DNA of 64,000 nucleotides from Pseudomonas sp. 6D_7.1_Bac1 (GTDB lineage Bacteria > Pseudomonadota > Gammaproteobacteria > Pseudomonadales > Pseudomonadaceae), in contig NZ_JANLNW010000064.1 in assembly GCF_025465945.1 (NCBI RefSeq), positions 55,344 to 119,343 of the forward strand, written 5' to 3'. This document shows positions 45,901 to 53,938 of the stretch, in pieces (the first letter of the stretch is position 1; each line of letters opens with the position of its first letter). The notes beneath the pieces were generated by a model that did no database searches, was not told the origin of the DNA, and worked only from the letters and a program-made list of their open reading frames with translations. A program made the translations under genes and the position numbers.

Positions 45901-46167
45901 GTACTGGAAGCCTGCCGTCTGCGTCTGCGGCCGATCCTGATGACCTCCTTCGCCTTCATCATGGGTGTGGTGCCTCTGGTGTTCTCCAGCGGTGCCGGTG
46001 CAGAAATGCGTCACGCCATGGGTGTGACGGTGTTCTCCGGGATGCTCGGGGTGACCTTCTTCGGTCTGTTGCTGACGCCAGTGTTCTACATATTGATCCG
46101 TCGTTTTGTGGAGCGCGGCGACGCACGCAAAGCGGCCAAGGCCCTGAAACTGGAGGCGCAACAATGA
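42988..46167 (+). CDS. mexF: RND efflux permease MexF
   Basis: 1059 residues, full length. The start FFIQRPIFAAVLSLLILIAG, proton-relay GIVVDDAIVVVENVERN and FVPGQDKQYLVAFAQLPDAA are typical HAE1/MexF sequence. It is a trimeric proton-driven pump in the inner membrane that takes up drugs from periplasm or membrane. The stop overlaps the oprN start (ATGA). It is close in sequence to the RND permease at 27-30 kb, indicating old paralogy within the MexF-like group. Confidence 0.95.
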   Translation: MNFSQFFIQRPIFAAVLSLLILIAGSISLFQLPISEYPEVVPPTVVVRANFPGANPKVIGETVAAPLEQAITGVENMLYMSSQSTADGKITLTITFALGTDLDNAQVQVQNRVTRSEPKLPAEVTRIGITVDKASPDLTMVVHLTSPDKRYDMLYLSNYALLNIKDELARLGGVGDVQLFGMGDYSLRVWLDPNKTASRNLTATDVVNAIREQNRQVAAGALGAPPAPNATAFQLSVNTQGRLVSEEEFENIIIRSGENGEITRLKDIARVELGSSQYALRSLLNNQPAVAIPIFQRPGSNAIEISNEVRAKMAELKKSFPEGMDFSIVYDPTIFVRGSIEAVVHTLFEALILVVLVVILFLQTWRASIIPLVAVPVSLIGTFAVMHLFGFSLNALSLFGLVLAIGIVVDDAIVVVENVERNIGLGLTPVEATKRAMREVTGPIIATALVLCAVFIPAAFISGLTGQFYKQFALTIAISTVISAFNSLTLSPALAAVLLKNHDAPKDRFSKVLDAIFGGWLFRPFNRFFDRASHGYVGTVGRVIRSSGIALLLYAGLMALTFLGFSSTPTGFVPGQDKQYLVAFAQLPDAASLDRTEDVIKRMSDLALKQPGVESAVAFPGLSINGFTNSPNAGIVFVTLKPFDQRKDPSQSAGAIAGALNGQYAGIQEAYMAIFPPPPVQGLGTIGGFRLQIEDRGNLGYDELFKETMNIINKSRTVPELAGLFTSYTVNVPQVDAAIDREKAKTHGVAVSDIFDTLQIYLGSLYANDFNRFGRTYQVNVQAEQQFRLEPDQIGQLKVRNNKGEMIPLATFIKVSDTSGPDRVMHYNGFITAEINGAAAPGYSSGQAQKAIEKLLKDELPNGMTYEWTDLTYQQILSGNTALFVFPLCVLLAFLVLAAQYESWSLPLAVILIVPMTLLSAITGVILSGGDNNIFTQIGLIVLVGLACKNAILIVEFAKDKQEEGMDSLSAVLEACRLRLRPILMTSFAFIMGVVPLVFSSGAGAEMRHAMGVTVFSGMLGVTFFGLLLTPVFYILIRRFVERGDARKAAKALKLEAQQ

Positions 46168-47585
46168 GTCTGAAAGTCTTCCTGCCGAGCTTGCTGGTAC
46201 TGGCCCTGAGTGCCTGTGCCGTCGGCCCGGACTACAAGACGCCAGTTACGGAGGCGGCCAACATCACGGCCGCCACCGACGGCGCAAACGGTCAGAAGAA
46301 CTTCGACCGCGCACGCTTCGAAGGTATCTGGTGGAAGCAGTTCGACGACCCGATCCTCAATCAGTTGGTGACCCAGTCGTTGCAGGGCAACCGTGATCTG
46401 CGAGTGGCGTATGCCCGCTTGAAGGCGTCTCGTGCGTTTCGTGATGACGCGGCCACCCAGACTACCCCCAACGTCACCGCCCGCGCCAGCAGCGATTTGG
46501 CCAAGGGCCAGATTCCTGGCACCACCACCGACCGCGTCAACAGCGAGCGCTATGACCTGGGCCTGGACATGGCCTGGGAAGTGGACCTGTTCGGGCGCAT
46601 CCAGCGCAACCTGGAAGCTGCCGATGCTGATCAACAAGTGGCCGAAGCCGATCTGTACCAACTGCAAGTCAGCATGATTGCAGAGTTGGTGGATGCCTAC
46701 GGTCAACTGCGCGGTGCGCAACTGCGAGAAAAAATCGCGCTGGCCAACCTGCAGAACCAGCAAGAGTCGAGCAAGATCACCGTCAGCCTGCGTGATGCCG
46801 GCGTCGGTGATCAGCTCGATGTGGTTCGCGCCGATGCCCGCCTCGCTTCCGTCGAAGCCAGTGTGCCGCAACTGCAAGAAGTGCAAGCGCGCCAACGCAA
46901 CCGCATCGCCACCCTGCTGGGTGAGCGCCCGGACAAGCTGACCGTCGACCTCAGCCCGGCCAACTTGCCGGCGATTGCCAAGGCCTTGCCGATTGGTGAT
47001 CCGGGTGAATTGCTGCAACGCCGTCCAGACATCCGCAGTGCCGAACGCAAGCTGGCCGCCGCCACCGCCCGCATCGGCGTGGCCAAGGCCGATCTGTTTC
47101 CACGGGTCAGCCTCAGTGGCTTCCTCGGCTTCACCGCCGGGCGTGGTTCGCAGATCGGTTCGTCGGCAGCCAGTGCCTGGGCACTTGGCCCAAGCATTAC
47201 CTGGGCAGCGTTCGACCTGGGCAGCGTGCGCGCTCGCTTGCGGGCAGCCGATGCTAACGCCGAAGGCGCCCTGGCGACCTATGAGCAGCAAGTGTTGTTA
47301 GCGTTGGAAGAGTCGGAGAACGCCTTCTCCGATTACGGTAAACGTCAGCAACGCCTGATCTCGCTGATTCGTCAGAGCGAATCGAGCCGTGCTGCGGCCG
47401 ACCTGGCGGAAATTCGCTACCGTGAAGGGACCGCGGATTTCCTGGTGCTGCTCGACGCGCAACGTGAACGCCTGGCGGCGGAGGACTCCCAGGCCCAGGC
47501 TGAGGTTGACCTTTATCGCGGCATCGTCGCCATCTACAAGGCGCTCGGCGGTGGCTGGCAACCCGAGACGGTCGCCAGCAAGTAA
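46164..47585 (+). CDS. oprN: Outer-membrane efflux channel lipoprotein OprN
   Basis: 473 residues of the TolC/OprM family. The signal peptide ends at a lipobox, LVLALSACAVG (C18). Family landmarks are WWKQFDDPILNQLV, LGLDMAWEVDLFGRI, the duplicated helical repeats with LLGERPDKL, GDPGELLQRRPDIRSAER, and AIYKALGGGW at the end. It forms the trimeric channel for MexEF and possibly also for the RND pair at 27-31 kb, which lacks its own channel (inference). Strong terminator follows. Confidence 0.95.
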   Translation: MSLKVFLPSLLVLALSACAVGPDYKTPVTEAANITAATDGANGQKNFDRARFEGIWWKQFDDPILNQLVTQSLQGNRDLRVAYARLKASRAFRDDAATQTTPNVTARASSDLAKGQIPGTTTDRVNSERYDLGLDMAWEVDLFGRIQRNLEAADADQQVAEADLYQLQVSMIAELVDAYGQLRGAQLREKIALANLQNQQESSKITVSLRDAGVGDQLDVVRADARLASVEASVPQLQEVQARQRNRIATLLGERPDKLTVDLSPANLPAIAKALPIGDPGELLQRRPDIRSAERKLAAATARIGVAKADLFPRVSLSGFLGFTAGRGSQIGSSAASAWALGPSITWAAFDLGSVRARLRAADANAEGALATYEQQVLLALEESENAFSDYGKRQQRLISLIRQSESSRAAADLAEIRYREGTADFLVLLDAQRERLAAEDSQAQAEVDLYRGIVAIYKALGGGWQPETVASK

Positions 47586-47631
47586 ACCACTCCAGAGTTC
47601 CTTTGGTTGGCCGCAACCAACCAAATTTTTT

Positions 47632-47666
47632 GCCCCGCGCCTCATTCGGTCGCGGGGCTTTTTTTT
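47632..47666 (+). terminator. Rho-independent terminator of mexEF-oprN
   Basis: gccccgcg (47632-47639) pairs perfectly with cgcggggc (47651-47658), an 11-nt loop, and is followed by eight T. It lies 46 bp after the oprN stop. Confidence 0.93.
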
Positions 47667-47687
47667 GGTCAGAAACCAGGCCAGTTC

Positions 47688-48647
47688 CTACGGTTTGGTG
47701 GTCTCAAGCACTGTCACCGTTGCGCTGGTGCCCGCACGCAGGCGTTTTTTGCCCGCATAGTCGGCGTCGATATCGATCCTGACCGGCACCCGTTGTGCCA
47801 GTTTGACCCAGGTGTAACTGGGGTTGATGCTGGCCAACAATCGGCTGCCCGGTGAGTTCTCCCGGTCAGCAATGGCGAACGCAATGCTTTGAACCTTACC
47901 GCCAAACGTTTCACCACTCATCAGCTGAATCCGGACCCGAGCGCCCTCCTCGATTCTCGGCAACTTGGTTTCTTCAAAGTAGCCACTGACATAAAACGAA
48001 TCGCTGTCGACCAATGCCAGCAGTGCGCTGCCGGCAGCGGCATAATCCCCCTGACGGGTCAGCAGGTTGGTGACGTAACCACTGACCGGCGCCTCGACCC
48101 GGGTGCGCTGCAAGTCCAGTTCAGCCTGGGTCAACGCGGCAATCGCCAGCTGCACATTAGCTTGAGCCAGCCCCAGATTGGCTTGATTGCGTAGCAGGTC
48201 CGCCTGCGCTACCGCCACTTCAGTGCTGGACTTCTCCCACTCTTCCCCGGAAACCGCAAACCTCTGCTTGAGGGTGCGCCGCCGGTGCTCTTCGCTCTCG
48301 CGTTGCTTGAGCAACGCATCACTGGCGACAATCGCAGCGTGTGACTGACCCAGTGTGGCCTTGGCCACCTCCACCGAACGCTTGGCACGTTCGACCGCCA
48401 GCGTATAGCGGGCAGGATCGATTTCCAGCAGCAGGTCGCCCTTCGTTACATGCTGGTTGTCCTGGACATGCAGACCGACGATGCGTCCGGACACGTCGGC
48501 GGAAAGCGTCACCACGTCGGCGCGAACCCGTGCGTCGCGAGTCCAGGGCGCACGGGTGTAATGCTCCCAGGCAAACCAGCCAAGCACGATGGCCAGCACC
48601 ACTACCATCAGGGTCAAGCTTTGAGCGAGGATTTTCTTCAACGTCAT
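47688..48647 (-). CDS. HlyD/EmrA-type efflux adaptor (AaeA-like)
   Basis: 319 residues from ATG 48647; a single N-terminal TM (about 9-28, LTLMVVVLAIVLGWFAW), then WTRDARVRADVVTLSADVSGRIVGLHVQDNQHVTKG (first lipoyl half) and RVEAPVSGYVTNLLTRQGDY (second half) around a coiled-coil hairpin. This is the size and layout of AaeA (p-hydroxybenzoic acid efflux) rather than the longer EmrA. It is the last gene of FUSC - DUF1656 - adaptor, and its start touches the stop of the DUF1656 gene. The substrates of such systems are usually aromatic acids. Confidence 0.88.
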   Translation of the reverse strand: MTLKKILAQSLTLMVVVLAIVLGWFAWEHYTRAPWTRDARVRADVVTLSADVSGRIVGLHVQDNQHVTKGDLLLEIDPARYTLAVERAKRSVEVAKATLGQSHAAIVASDALLKQRESEEHRRRTLKQRFAVSGEEWEKSSTEVAVAQADLLRNQANLGLAQANVQLAIAALTQAELDLQRTRVEAPVSGYVTNLLTRQGDYAAAGSALLALVDSDSFYVSGYFEETKLPRIEEGARVRIQLMSGETFGGKVQSIAFAIADRENSPGSRLLASINPSYTWVKLAQRVPVRIDIDADYAGKKRLRAGTSATVTVLETTKP

Positions 48648-48847
48648 CAAGCTCCCATCAGCAGAATCACGGTCGCGCAGACGCACGCGTACAGCGCCCC
48701 CTCGAACAGCGCCTCATGCCAGACCAGGTGCAGCACGCCGACACGGCGCAAGGCCCAGTCCAGCAGCAAAAAGATCGGCAGCGCCAGCAACAAAGCCTGG
48801 GCAATCGGCGGCAAGTAGACGCCACCTATTTCGAAATCAATGGGCAA
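48647..48847 (-). CDS. DUF1656 small membrane protein (AaeX-like)
   Basis: 66 residues with two membrane segments (about 12-32 and 47-65); starts MPIDFEIGGVYLPP, the family signature. Small proteins of this type sit between the FUSC permease and adaptor genes in aae-type operons. The start overlaps the end of the FUSC gene by 11 bp and the stop touches the adaptor start. Its precise role is not known. Confidence 0.88.
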   Translation of the reverse strand: MPIDFEIGGVYLPPIAQALLLALPIFLLLDWALRRVGVLHLVWHEALFEGALYACVCATVILLMGA

Positions 48848-50984
48848 GAACCGGCACTCCTTCTTCTGATGGCACCAGCAATGAGCGATAACGCTCCAGA
48901 AACGCCGCGACGATCAACAACGAAACGCGCATGCGGAATATCGACCACAAGGTGTCGTGGGCAGTCGACTGTCCATCGGCATGCAGGTCGTCGAGTTCAT
49001 CACCCAGTATCCGCACGTCATTGAGCAACGGCGCCAGCTCGACATCGCGCCGGCCGGCAACCAGTCTTCCCGCCTGGCGTACGGCTGTCAGCAGACGGGT
49101 TCGCATTTGCGGGTTCAACAGGACGTTGCTCAGGCTTTGCTGTTTCAATTGGTTCAAGGCCACACCCAATGCCATACACCCGAGGCTGGCTTCAAAAAGC
49201 TCGTTCGAGCGCGGATTATTGGCCGCCGGTAATACCCCCAGCATCATGGTCAAGCGGTCGACCATGCGACTTTCAAAAGCAAATTGCTGTTCATCGATGG
49301 CCGAGGTTTTCTGCAAGGCGTACACCTGCTCGCGGTTCTCCTTGAACAATCGACGGATACGCAACGCCGGATTGAAGGGAAAAATCAGTGCATAAACCAT
49401 GAGTGAAAGTACACACGCACTGCTATAGGCGCCCGCAAACTCGAACCACTGGCTGGCCGTGCTCTGCCCGATACCGATGTTCTGCGGAGCGATCATCAGA
49501 AAGCCCGAAAGCCCCAGGCCCATGCCAATACCGGCAGTCGCAGGGTTCGACAGTCCCACGGCGACCACATAGAGCAGTGGCGCGAGTATCAGTGCCAACA
49601 ACTCGAAGCTGTTAATCGCCGGTACCAGCATGAACTGGTACAACGCCGATACCACCAATCCCAGCCCTAGCCCCCTGGCGTAGTTTTGGCTAGCCAGCAA
49701 CGGACGTGGCAACGTCGCCATCAGCGAGCAGAGGATGCCTATCAGGACCATCCCGGCACGGGCGCCGTCCCAACCGGTTTCGATCCAGATCACACCGCCA
49801 ACCAGCAATGCCGTGAACGCTCGAATAGCGTTCATCGTCGCCAGGGTGAAATCCAGGTGCAAATGATTGGTCTGGCCCTCCCGGTAAATACAACTGGCCA
49901 CGCGCCCTTCCTGTATCGCCTCGCTGAGTTCAAGAATCTGCTCCAGTTGCTGCAGCATCCGGGCCTGCTCCCACCGTAGCGCCCAAGCCAGTGAGCGCAA
50001 GGTCGCCGGCATCGCCTCGACCCGTTGTTCGGCTTTTTGCGCCTGTCGGTCAAAACGTTGCTGCAGCGCGGCAAAGTGCTGGCGAGACTCTGCCGAAAGC
50101 GCGCGCCCGTGAATGGCCAACTCATCAAGAAATGCCAGTTCTTCTGTCCGTAAACGCTGGATATCCTCAGGAAGCTCACCTTTCCAGCGCTCACTGAGCA
50201 GCAGCCGCTGATGGCGCAGGACCGTCAACCGCGAACTCAGCAACACCAGTTGGTTACCCAGCAACTGCACCAGGCCATTGGCCCCGCGCAAACGTGGCGC
50301 ATCGAAATATAAATGCCGTCGCAAGCCCTCCAGTGCACTGATTTCGCCCAAGAGCTTCATTTGCCGCTGATGGAAATCGGCCTCGCTTTCTTCGGTACGA
50401 ATCACCGCCGCCGCGTGAGTTGCCATCAGTTTGATCAATTGGTCTACCTTGGCGAAGTAACCGCGCGCCACGGCTCCCGGCCGTGCTGTCAGCAAACTCA
50501 CGACGCAGACACACGCCACCGCCAGTAGGGTTTCAGTCACTCGAGTGATGGCCAGCGTCAAGGTGTTGTCTTGATCGGGCTGAGCCAGCATCGCGACGAC
50601 TACCGCGGTGTAGCCGCTCAACACAAACGCCTGGGAGCTGGTGTAACGCAGCAATGTGCCGCCGGCGGTGCAGCCCCCCAGCCATATCGCCAGTGTGACA
50701 ATGAACGGCAGCGGCGCTTGCGGAAAAATCGCCATGATCAGTACCGCCACCGCGGCACCGAGGGTGGTGCCGATAACCTGACCGAAACTGCGTGCCAACG
50801 CCATGCCGCCCAACGGTTGGCTGACAATCACCACGGCCATGATTGACCATTTGGGTTGATCCAGATCGAAGAGAAACGCCAGATAAAGAGTCAGCAGGCC
50901 AGCCGCCATGGTCCTCAACGCAAACAGCAACGTTGCCTGACCTGGGTTCATGACCATTTTGAAATAGTGAATCAGCGGTTGCAT
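48837..50984 (-). CDS. FUSC/AaeB-type aromatic acid efflux permease
   Basis: 715 residues from ATG 50984; an in-frame GTG at 51023 would give 728. Two similar halves each carry about five or six TM segments (LFALRTMAAGLLTLYLAFLFD onward, and ATMNAIRAFTALLVGGVIWIETG onward) with a long soluble helical region (about 165-340) between them. This is the duplicated fusaric-acid-resistance fold of AaeB/YccS. It would export aromatic acids such as p-hydroxybenzoate or fusaric acid through the AaeA-like adaptor encoded downstream. Divergent from the TPR-protein gene. Confidence 0.88.
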   Translation of the reverse strand: MQPLIHYFKMVMNPGQATLLFALRTMAAGLLTLYLAFLFDLDQPKWSIMAVVIVSQPLGGMALARSFGQVIGTTLGAAVAVLIMAIFPQAPLPFIVTLAIWLGGCTAGGTLLRYTSSQAFVLSGYTAVVVAMLAQPDQDNTLTLAITRVTETLLAVACVCVVSLLTARPGAVARGYFAKVDQLIKLMATHAAAVIRTEESEADFHQRQMKLLGEISALEGLRRHLYFDAPRLRGANGLVQLLGNQLVLLSSRLTVLRHQRLLLSERWKGELPEDIQRLRTEELAFLDELAIHGRALSAESRQHFAALQQRFDRQAQKAEQRVEAMPATLRSLAWALRWEQARMLQQLEQILELSEAIQEGRVASCIYREGQTNHLHLDFTLATMNAIRAFTALLVGGVIWIETGWDGARAGMVLIGILCSLMATLPRPLLASQNYARGLGLGLVVSALYQFMLVPAINSFELLALILAPLLYVVAVGLSNPATAGIGMGLGLSGFLMIAPQNIGIGQSTASQWFEFAGAYSSACVLSLMVYALIFPFNPALRIRRLFKENREQVYALQKTSAIDEQQFAFESRMVDRLTMMLGVLPAANNPRSNELFEASLGCMALGVALNQLKQQSLSNVLLNPQMRTRLLTAVRQAGRLVAGRRDVELAPLLNDVRILGDELDDLHADGQSTAHDTLWSIFRMRVSLLIVAAFLERYRSLLVPSEEGVPVLAH

Positions 50985-51129
50985 GGGTTGGCTCGATCCG
51001 TCATCTCCAGCAAGCGTAGTCACTGCAACGCCACACTGAGAGGTTTCAGCGCCTGCAGGTCAGCTTGAGCCGATCGAGTACGTGTTGAACCAAGTCCCGG
51101 GTTTGACTCGCAGCATCAGCTGACGGAAG

Positions 51130-51154
51130 CTGACAGCTTTGCAAACGCTGTCAG
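51130..51154 (+). other. Hairpin just upstream of the TPR-protein gene
   Basis: ctgacagc (51130-51137) and gctgtcag (51147-51154) form a perfect 8-bp inverted repeat with a 9-nt loop, ending 15 bp before the start codon at 51170. It overlaps the expected ribosome-binding region and could affect translation or bind a regulator. Confidence 0.35.
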
Positions 51155-51169
51155 ATTCCGGATTCCTGC

Positions 51170-52225
51170 ATGTCCAAGCCTCGCCGCCACCTGTTCATCA
51201 GTCTGCTCGTCCTGTTTACCATCGGCATTGCCTGGTTTTCGCTGCGCAGCACAACGCCCGTGGTGCCGCCTGCAATCAAGCAGGGTTATCACGACGCCAT
51301 GGAAAAAGCCCGTAATGGCCAACCTGGCGCGGCGCGTGTGCTTTATCAGCAATTGGCGCGTCCGGACTTGTCGGACACGCGCCGTGTCTTGTTGCATGCC
51401 GAACTGCCAAATTACCCGAGCCCGCAGGCGCTGAAGCTGGCAGACGCCGACCTGCAAAGCCCGGTGGTCGAGGTTCGCCAGGCTGCGATCAGAAGCATTG
51501 TCGGGCTGGTGCCCAATGGCCAACGCAGTCTGTTGCTCGGACCGTTGCTCGACGACAGCGAACAAGCTGTGCGTTTTGCCGCAGCGAATGCATTGCTGGG
51601 GCTGTCGCCGGATGATCTGGGGCTGTACTTCGGTCCCTTGCAGCAGGTCATCGATGAGTATGAGCACTCGCTCACAGGTCAGCCCGAAAGCGCCGAAACC
51701 CACTACCAACTGGCACGCCTGCACCTGCACAACGCCGAACTGAAAGCAGCACAACAAGCGCTCGAACAGACCTTGCGCCTGGATCCGGGCAACCTGCCGG
51801 CACTGGTGATGCAAATTGACGTGCTGGATAAACAGGGCCAGGTCGATGCCGCCCAACAAATGTTGGCCAAACAGTTACGGACCCAACCCGACTCCGCCTA
51901 TCTACAGCATGCTTTAGGCTTGTGGTTGCTGCATCACGGACAAAGCGAGTTTGCCTTGCTCGGCCTTTCAAAAGCGGTAGAACTTGCGCCCGACAACAAG
52001 GAGTACCGCTACGACCTGGCCACCACCTTGCACGGCCAGGAAGAACTCGAAGCGGCGCAAAAGCAGCTGCAAGAGATCGTGCAGCGTCACCCGGCCGATC
52101 GAAAGGCGCGGGTGCTGCTGATCAATTACTGGAAGGAAAGCGGCCAGCTGCAAAACGTTCAGGTGCTGCTGGCGCAGCTTGAGCAAATGAATCCGGATGA
52201 CCCGGCGTTGCAGCAAGGGCTGTAA
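51170..52225 (+). CDS. Membrane-anchored HEAT/TPR-repeat protein
   Basis: 351 residues. An N-terminal TM segment (about 8-27, LFISLLVLFTIGIAWFSL) is followed by HEAT-like helices (about 85-150, with VVEVRQAAIRSIVGLV and QAVRFAAANALLGL) and then about five TPR units (SAETHYQLARLHLHNAELKAAQQALEQTLRLDPGN and following). It resembles the periplasmic part of cytochrome c552-type TPR proteins but lacks heme CxxCH motifs in the visible sequence. A protein-protein scaffold role at the membrane is likely. Convergent with a response-regulator gene; a weak 6-bp hairpin (52251-52269) lies between them. Confidence 0.75.
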   Translation: MSKPRRHLFISLLVLFTIGIAWFSLRSTTPVVPPAIKQGYHDAMEKARNGQPGAARVLYQQLARPDLSDTRRVLLHAELPNYPSPQALKLADADLQSPVVEVRQAAIRSIVGLVPNGQRSLLLGPLLDDSEQAVRFAAANALLGLSPDDLGLYFGPLQQVIDEYEHSLTGQPESAETHYQLARLHLHNAELKAAQQALEQTLRLDPGNLPALVMQIDVLDKQGQVDAAQQMLAKQLRTQPDSAYLQHALGLWLLHHGQSEFALLGLSKAVELAPDNKEYRYDLATTLHGQEELEAAQKQLQEIVQRHPADRKARVLLINYWKESGQLQNVQVLLAQLEQMNPDDPALQQGL

Positions 52226-52271
52226 AAGACCACGGCTTTCGACACAAGCGCCTACGGGTATTGCGTAGGAC

Positions 52272-52649
52272 TTACGAAAGCATTTTTTGCATCAATACCT
52301 GCAAATCATCCAGGTCGAACGGCTTGGCAAGGATCGGGGCCTTTTGCGCGATTGGACTGCCCGACTCACGAATTTCCTGCGGGTAACCGCTGATGAAAAT
52401 CACCTTGAGCTCTGGTCGCAGCTTCACCGCGGGTTCGGCAATCTGCACACCGGAGATGCCACCGGGCAAACGGTAATCGGTGATCATCATGTCCAGGTGC
52501 GGTTTGCTGGCCAGAATTTCGAAGGCCTGCTCACCATCTTCAGCCTGCAAAACCCGATAGCCTTCGCCCGACAGATAGGCGGCCAGCACCATCAGGATCG
52601 AGGGGTCATCCTCAACGATCAATACGACATCTTGTGCATCTTCACTCAT
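52272..52649 (-). CDS. Single-domain response regulator (CheY-like receiver)
   Basis: 125 residues from ATG 52649. LIVEDDPSILMVLAAYL holds the acidic pair, MMITDYRLPGG the phospho-accepting Asp, FISGY the switch Thr/Ser region and LAKPFDLDDL the conserved Lys. There is no output domain. It is the last gene of a signalling operon (hybrid kinase, CheR, kinase remnant). Its cognate kinase was probably the adjacent truncated one, so it may now be an orphan or respond to the large hybrid kinase. Confidence 0.88.
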   Translation of the reverse strand: MSEDAQDVVLIVEDDPSILMVLAAYLSGEGYRVLQAEDGEQAFEILASKPHLDMMITDYRLPGGISGVQIAEPAVKLRPELKVIFISGYPQEIRESGSPIAQKAPILAKPFDLDDLQVLMQKMLS

Positions 52650-52693
52650 GGGAAGCCTTTGTTCGGTCAATAGCTGCTGATACGACCCTACGG

Positions 52694-52840
52694 TCATGCA
52701 GAGGTTGCGTTGCTTTGGCAGTTTTCCTGCAGCGGTAGGCAAACACGAAATAACGAACCTTGATTAATCTTGCTCTCAACGGTGATGGATCCGCCATGGG
52801 CTTCGACGATTTGCTCGGAAATAAAAAGCCCCAATCCAAG
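52694..52840 (-). pseudogene. C-terminal remnant of a histidine kinase, split by a MITE
   Basis: The frame from 52840 down to the stop at 52694-52696 reads LGLGLFISEQIVEAHGGSI, then VESKINQGSLFRVCLPLQ: the G2 box and last strand of a HATPase_c domain. Only about 48 codons remain. Upstream, beyond the 238-bp insertion, the frame continues for a few codons (T-G-L-G-L, near 53079-53100) and then runs into the end of cheR. The rest of the kinase, and probably cheB, has been deleted; a possible cheB start (ATGAACCGC, overlapping the cheR stop) survives for about ten codons. Confidence 0.85.
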
Positions 52841-53078
52841 CTTAGGTATCTACACAACTTTGAAACACGGTGAAGGACCCTGTCCGTAGCAGCTGTCGAG
52901 CCTGCGAGGCTGCGTTCGAGGCGGGCCGCGTTCGGACGAAGTCCTCGTAAATCCGGGGTACACGGTTTACCGGAAAGAACGCGGTGCCTGATTTTACGAC
53001 CGCTGCGCGGCCGAACGCAGCCTCGCAGGCTCGGCAGCTGCTACGAGAGCTAGATCAAAAGATGTGTAGATACTTATG
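52841..53078. mobile_element. 238-bp MITE-like element with inverted REP pair (REPIN)
   Basis: The element is flanked by a 10-bp direct repeat, ccaatccaag (52831-52840 and 53079-53088). Its ends match as inverted repeats at 15 of 18 positions around tatctacaca/tgtgtagata. Inside lie two 33-bp arms in inverse orientation (52886-52918 and 53012-53044) that differ at one base and contain the cagcct/aggctg REP-type core. No coding capacity. Removing it and one copy of the direct repeat restores the kinase G2 box in frame (V-T-G-L-G-L-G-L-F-I). Confidence 0.85.
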
Positions 53079-53122
53079 CCAATCCAAGTCCGGTTACCAC
53101 GGTGGTTTCTTCACGATGCGGT

Positions 53123-53938
53123 TCATGATTTGCGGTAGATCCGTTCTTGTTTGACCAACGGTTCGAACTGCTTGCCGTAGGTCGAAAACTCCAGGGTTTC
53201 CTTGCTGCCCAGCACCAGGAAGCCACGGTGGCACAGCGACTCATGAAACAGGCCGAAGGCGCGATCCTGTAATTTTTTATTGAAATAGATCAATACATTG
53301 CGACATGAAATTAATTGAGTTTCTGAAAATACACTGTCAGTCGCCAGGCTGTGGTCGGCGAAGGTCACGTTCTCGCACAGGGTCTTGTCGAAAATCGCGT
53401 AGTCATACGCTGCCGTGTAGTAATCGGCGAACGAGCGCTGACCACCGGCCTGCTGATAGTTATGGGTGTAGGCGCGAATGTTCTCCAGCGAGAAGATCCC
53501 TTGTTTGGCTTTTTCCAGCGAGCGTGGGTTGATGTCGGTGGCGTAGAGGATAGTGCGCTCGAGCAAGCCCTCTTCGCGAAGCAGAATCGCCATCGAATAG
53601 ACCTCTTCGCCGGTGCTGCAACCGGCAATCCAGATCTTGATCGAGGGATAGGTCTTGAGCAGCGGTACCACTTCCCGACGGATCGCCTGGAAGTGCGCAG
53701 GGTCGCGGAACATCTCGCTGACCGGAATCGTCAATAACTGCAGCAACTGCATGAACGCCGTAGGGTCGTGCAACACCCGTTCCTGCAGCGCGGAAATAGT
53801 CTTGCACTCGAACTGATGCAAGGCGTGATTGACCCGGCGCTTGATCGAAGCGCTGGAGTAATCGCGAAAGTCATAGCTGTACTTGAGGTAGATCGCTTCG
53901 ATCAACAGCCGCAGCTCGATTTCTATATTTCTCTGCAC
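53123..53938 (-). CDS. CheR-type protein-glutamate O-methyltransferase
   Basis: 271 residues; the start is GTG 53938, immediately after the hybrid-kinase stop. The N-terminal helical domain (about 1-75) is followed by the SAM-binding domain with IWIAGCSTGEEVYSMAILL (motif I), LYATDINPRSLEKAKQGIF, and DLISCRNVLIYF-like QLISCRNVLIYF. It methylates glutamates of a receptor-like partner using SAM. The usual cheB gene next to it is missing here. Downstream lies the kinase remnant with the MITE. The C-terminal region FEPLVKQERIYRKS appears complete. Confidence 0.92.
   Translation of the reverse strand: MQRNIEIELRLLIEAIYLKYSYDFRDYSSASIKRRVNHALHQFECKTISALQERVLHDPTAFMQLLQLLTIPVSEMFRDPAHFQAIRREVVPLLKTYPSIKIWIAGCSTGEEVYSMAILLREEGLLERTILYATDINPRSLEKAKQGIFSLENIRAYTHNYQQAGGQRSFADYYTAAYDYAIFDKTLCENVTFADHSLATDSVFSETQLISCRNVLIYFNKKLQDRAFGLFHESLCHRGFLVLGSKETLEFSTYGKQFEPLVKQERIYRKS

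Noticed and set aside
44479..46164. 561-codon minus-strand open frame over mexF
   Set aside because: It is a shadow of the strongly conserved mexF frame, with no recognisable domain and no ribosome-binding site.
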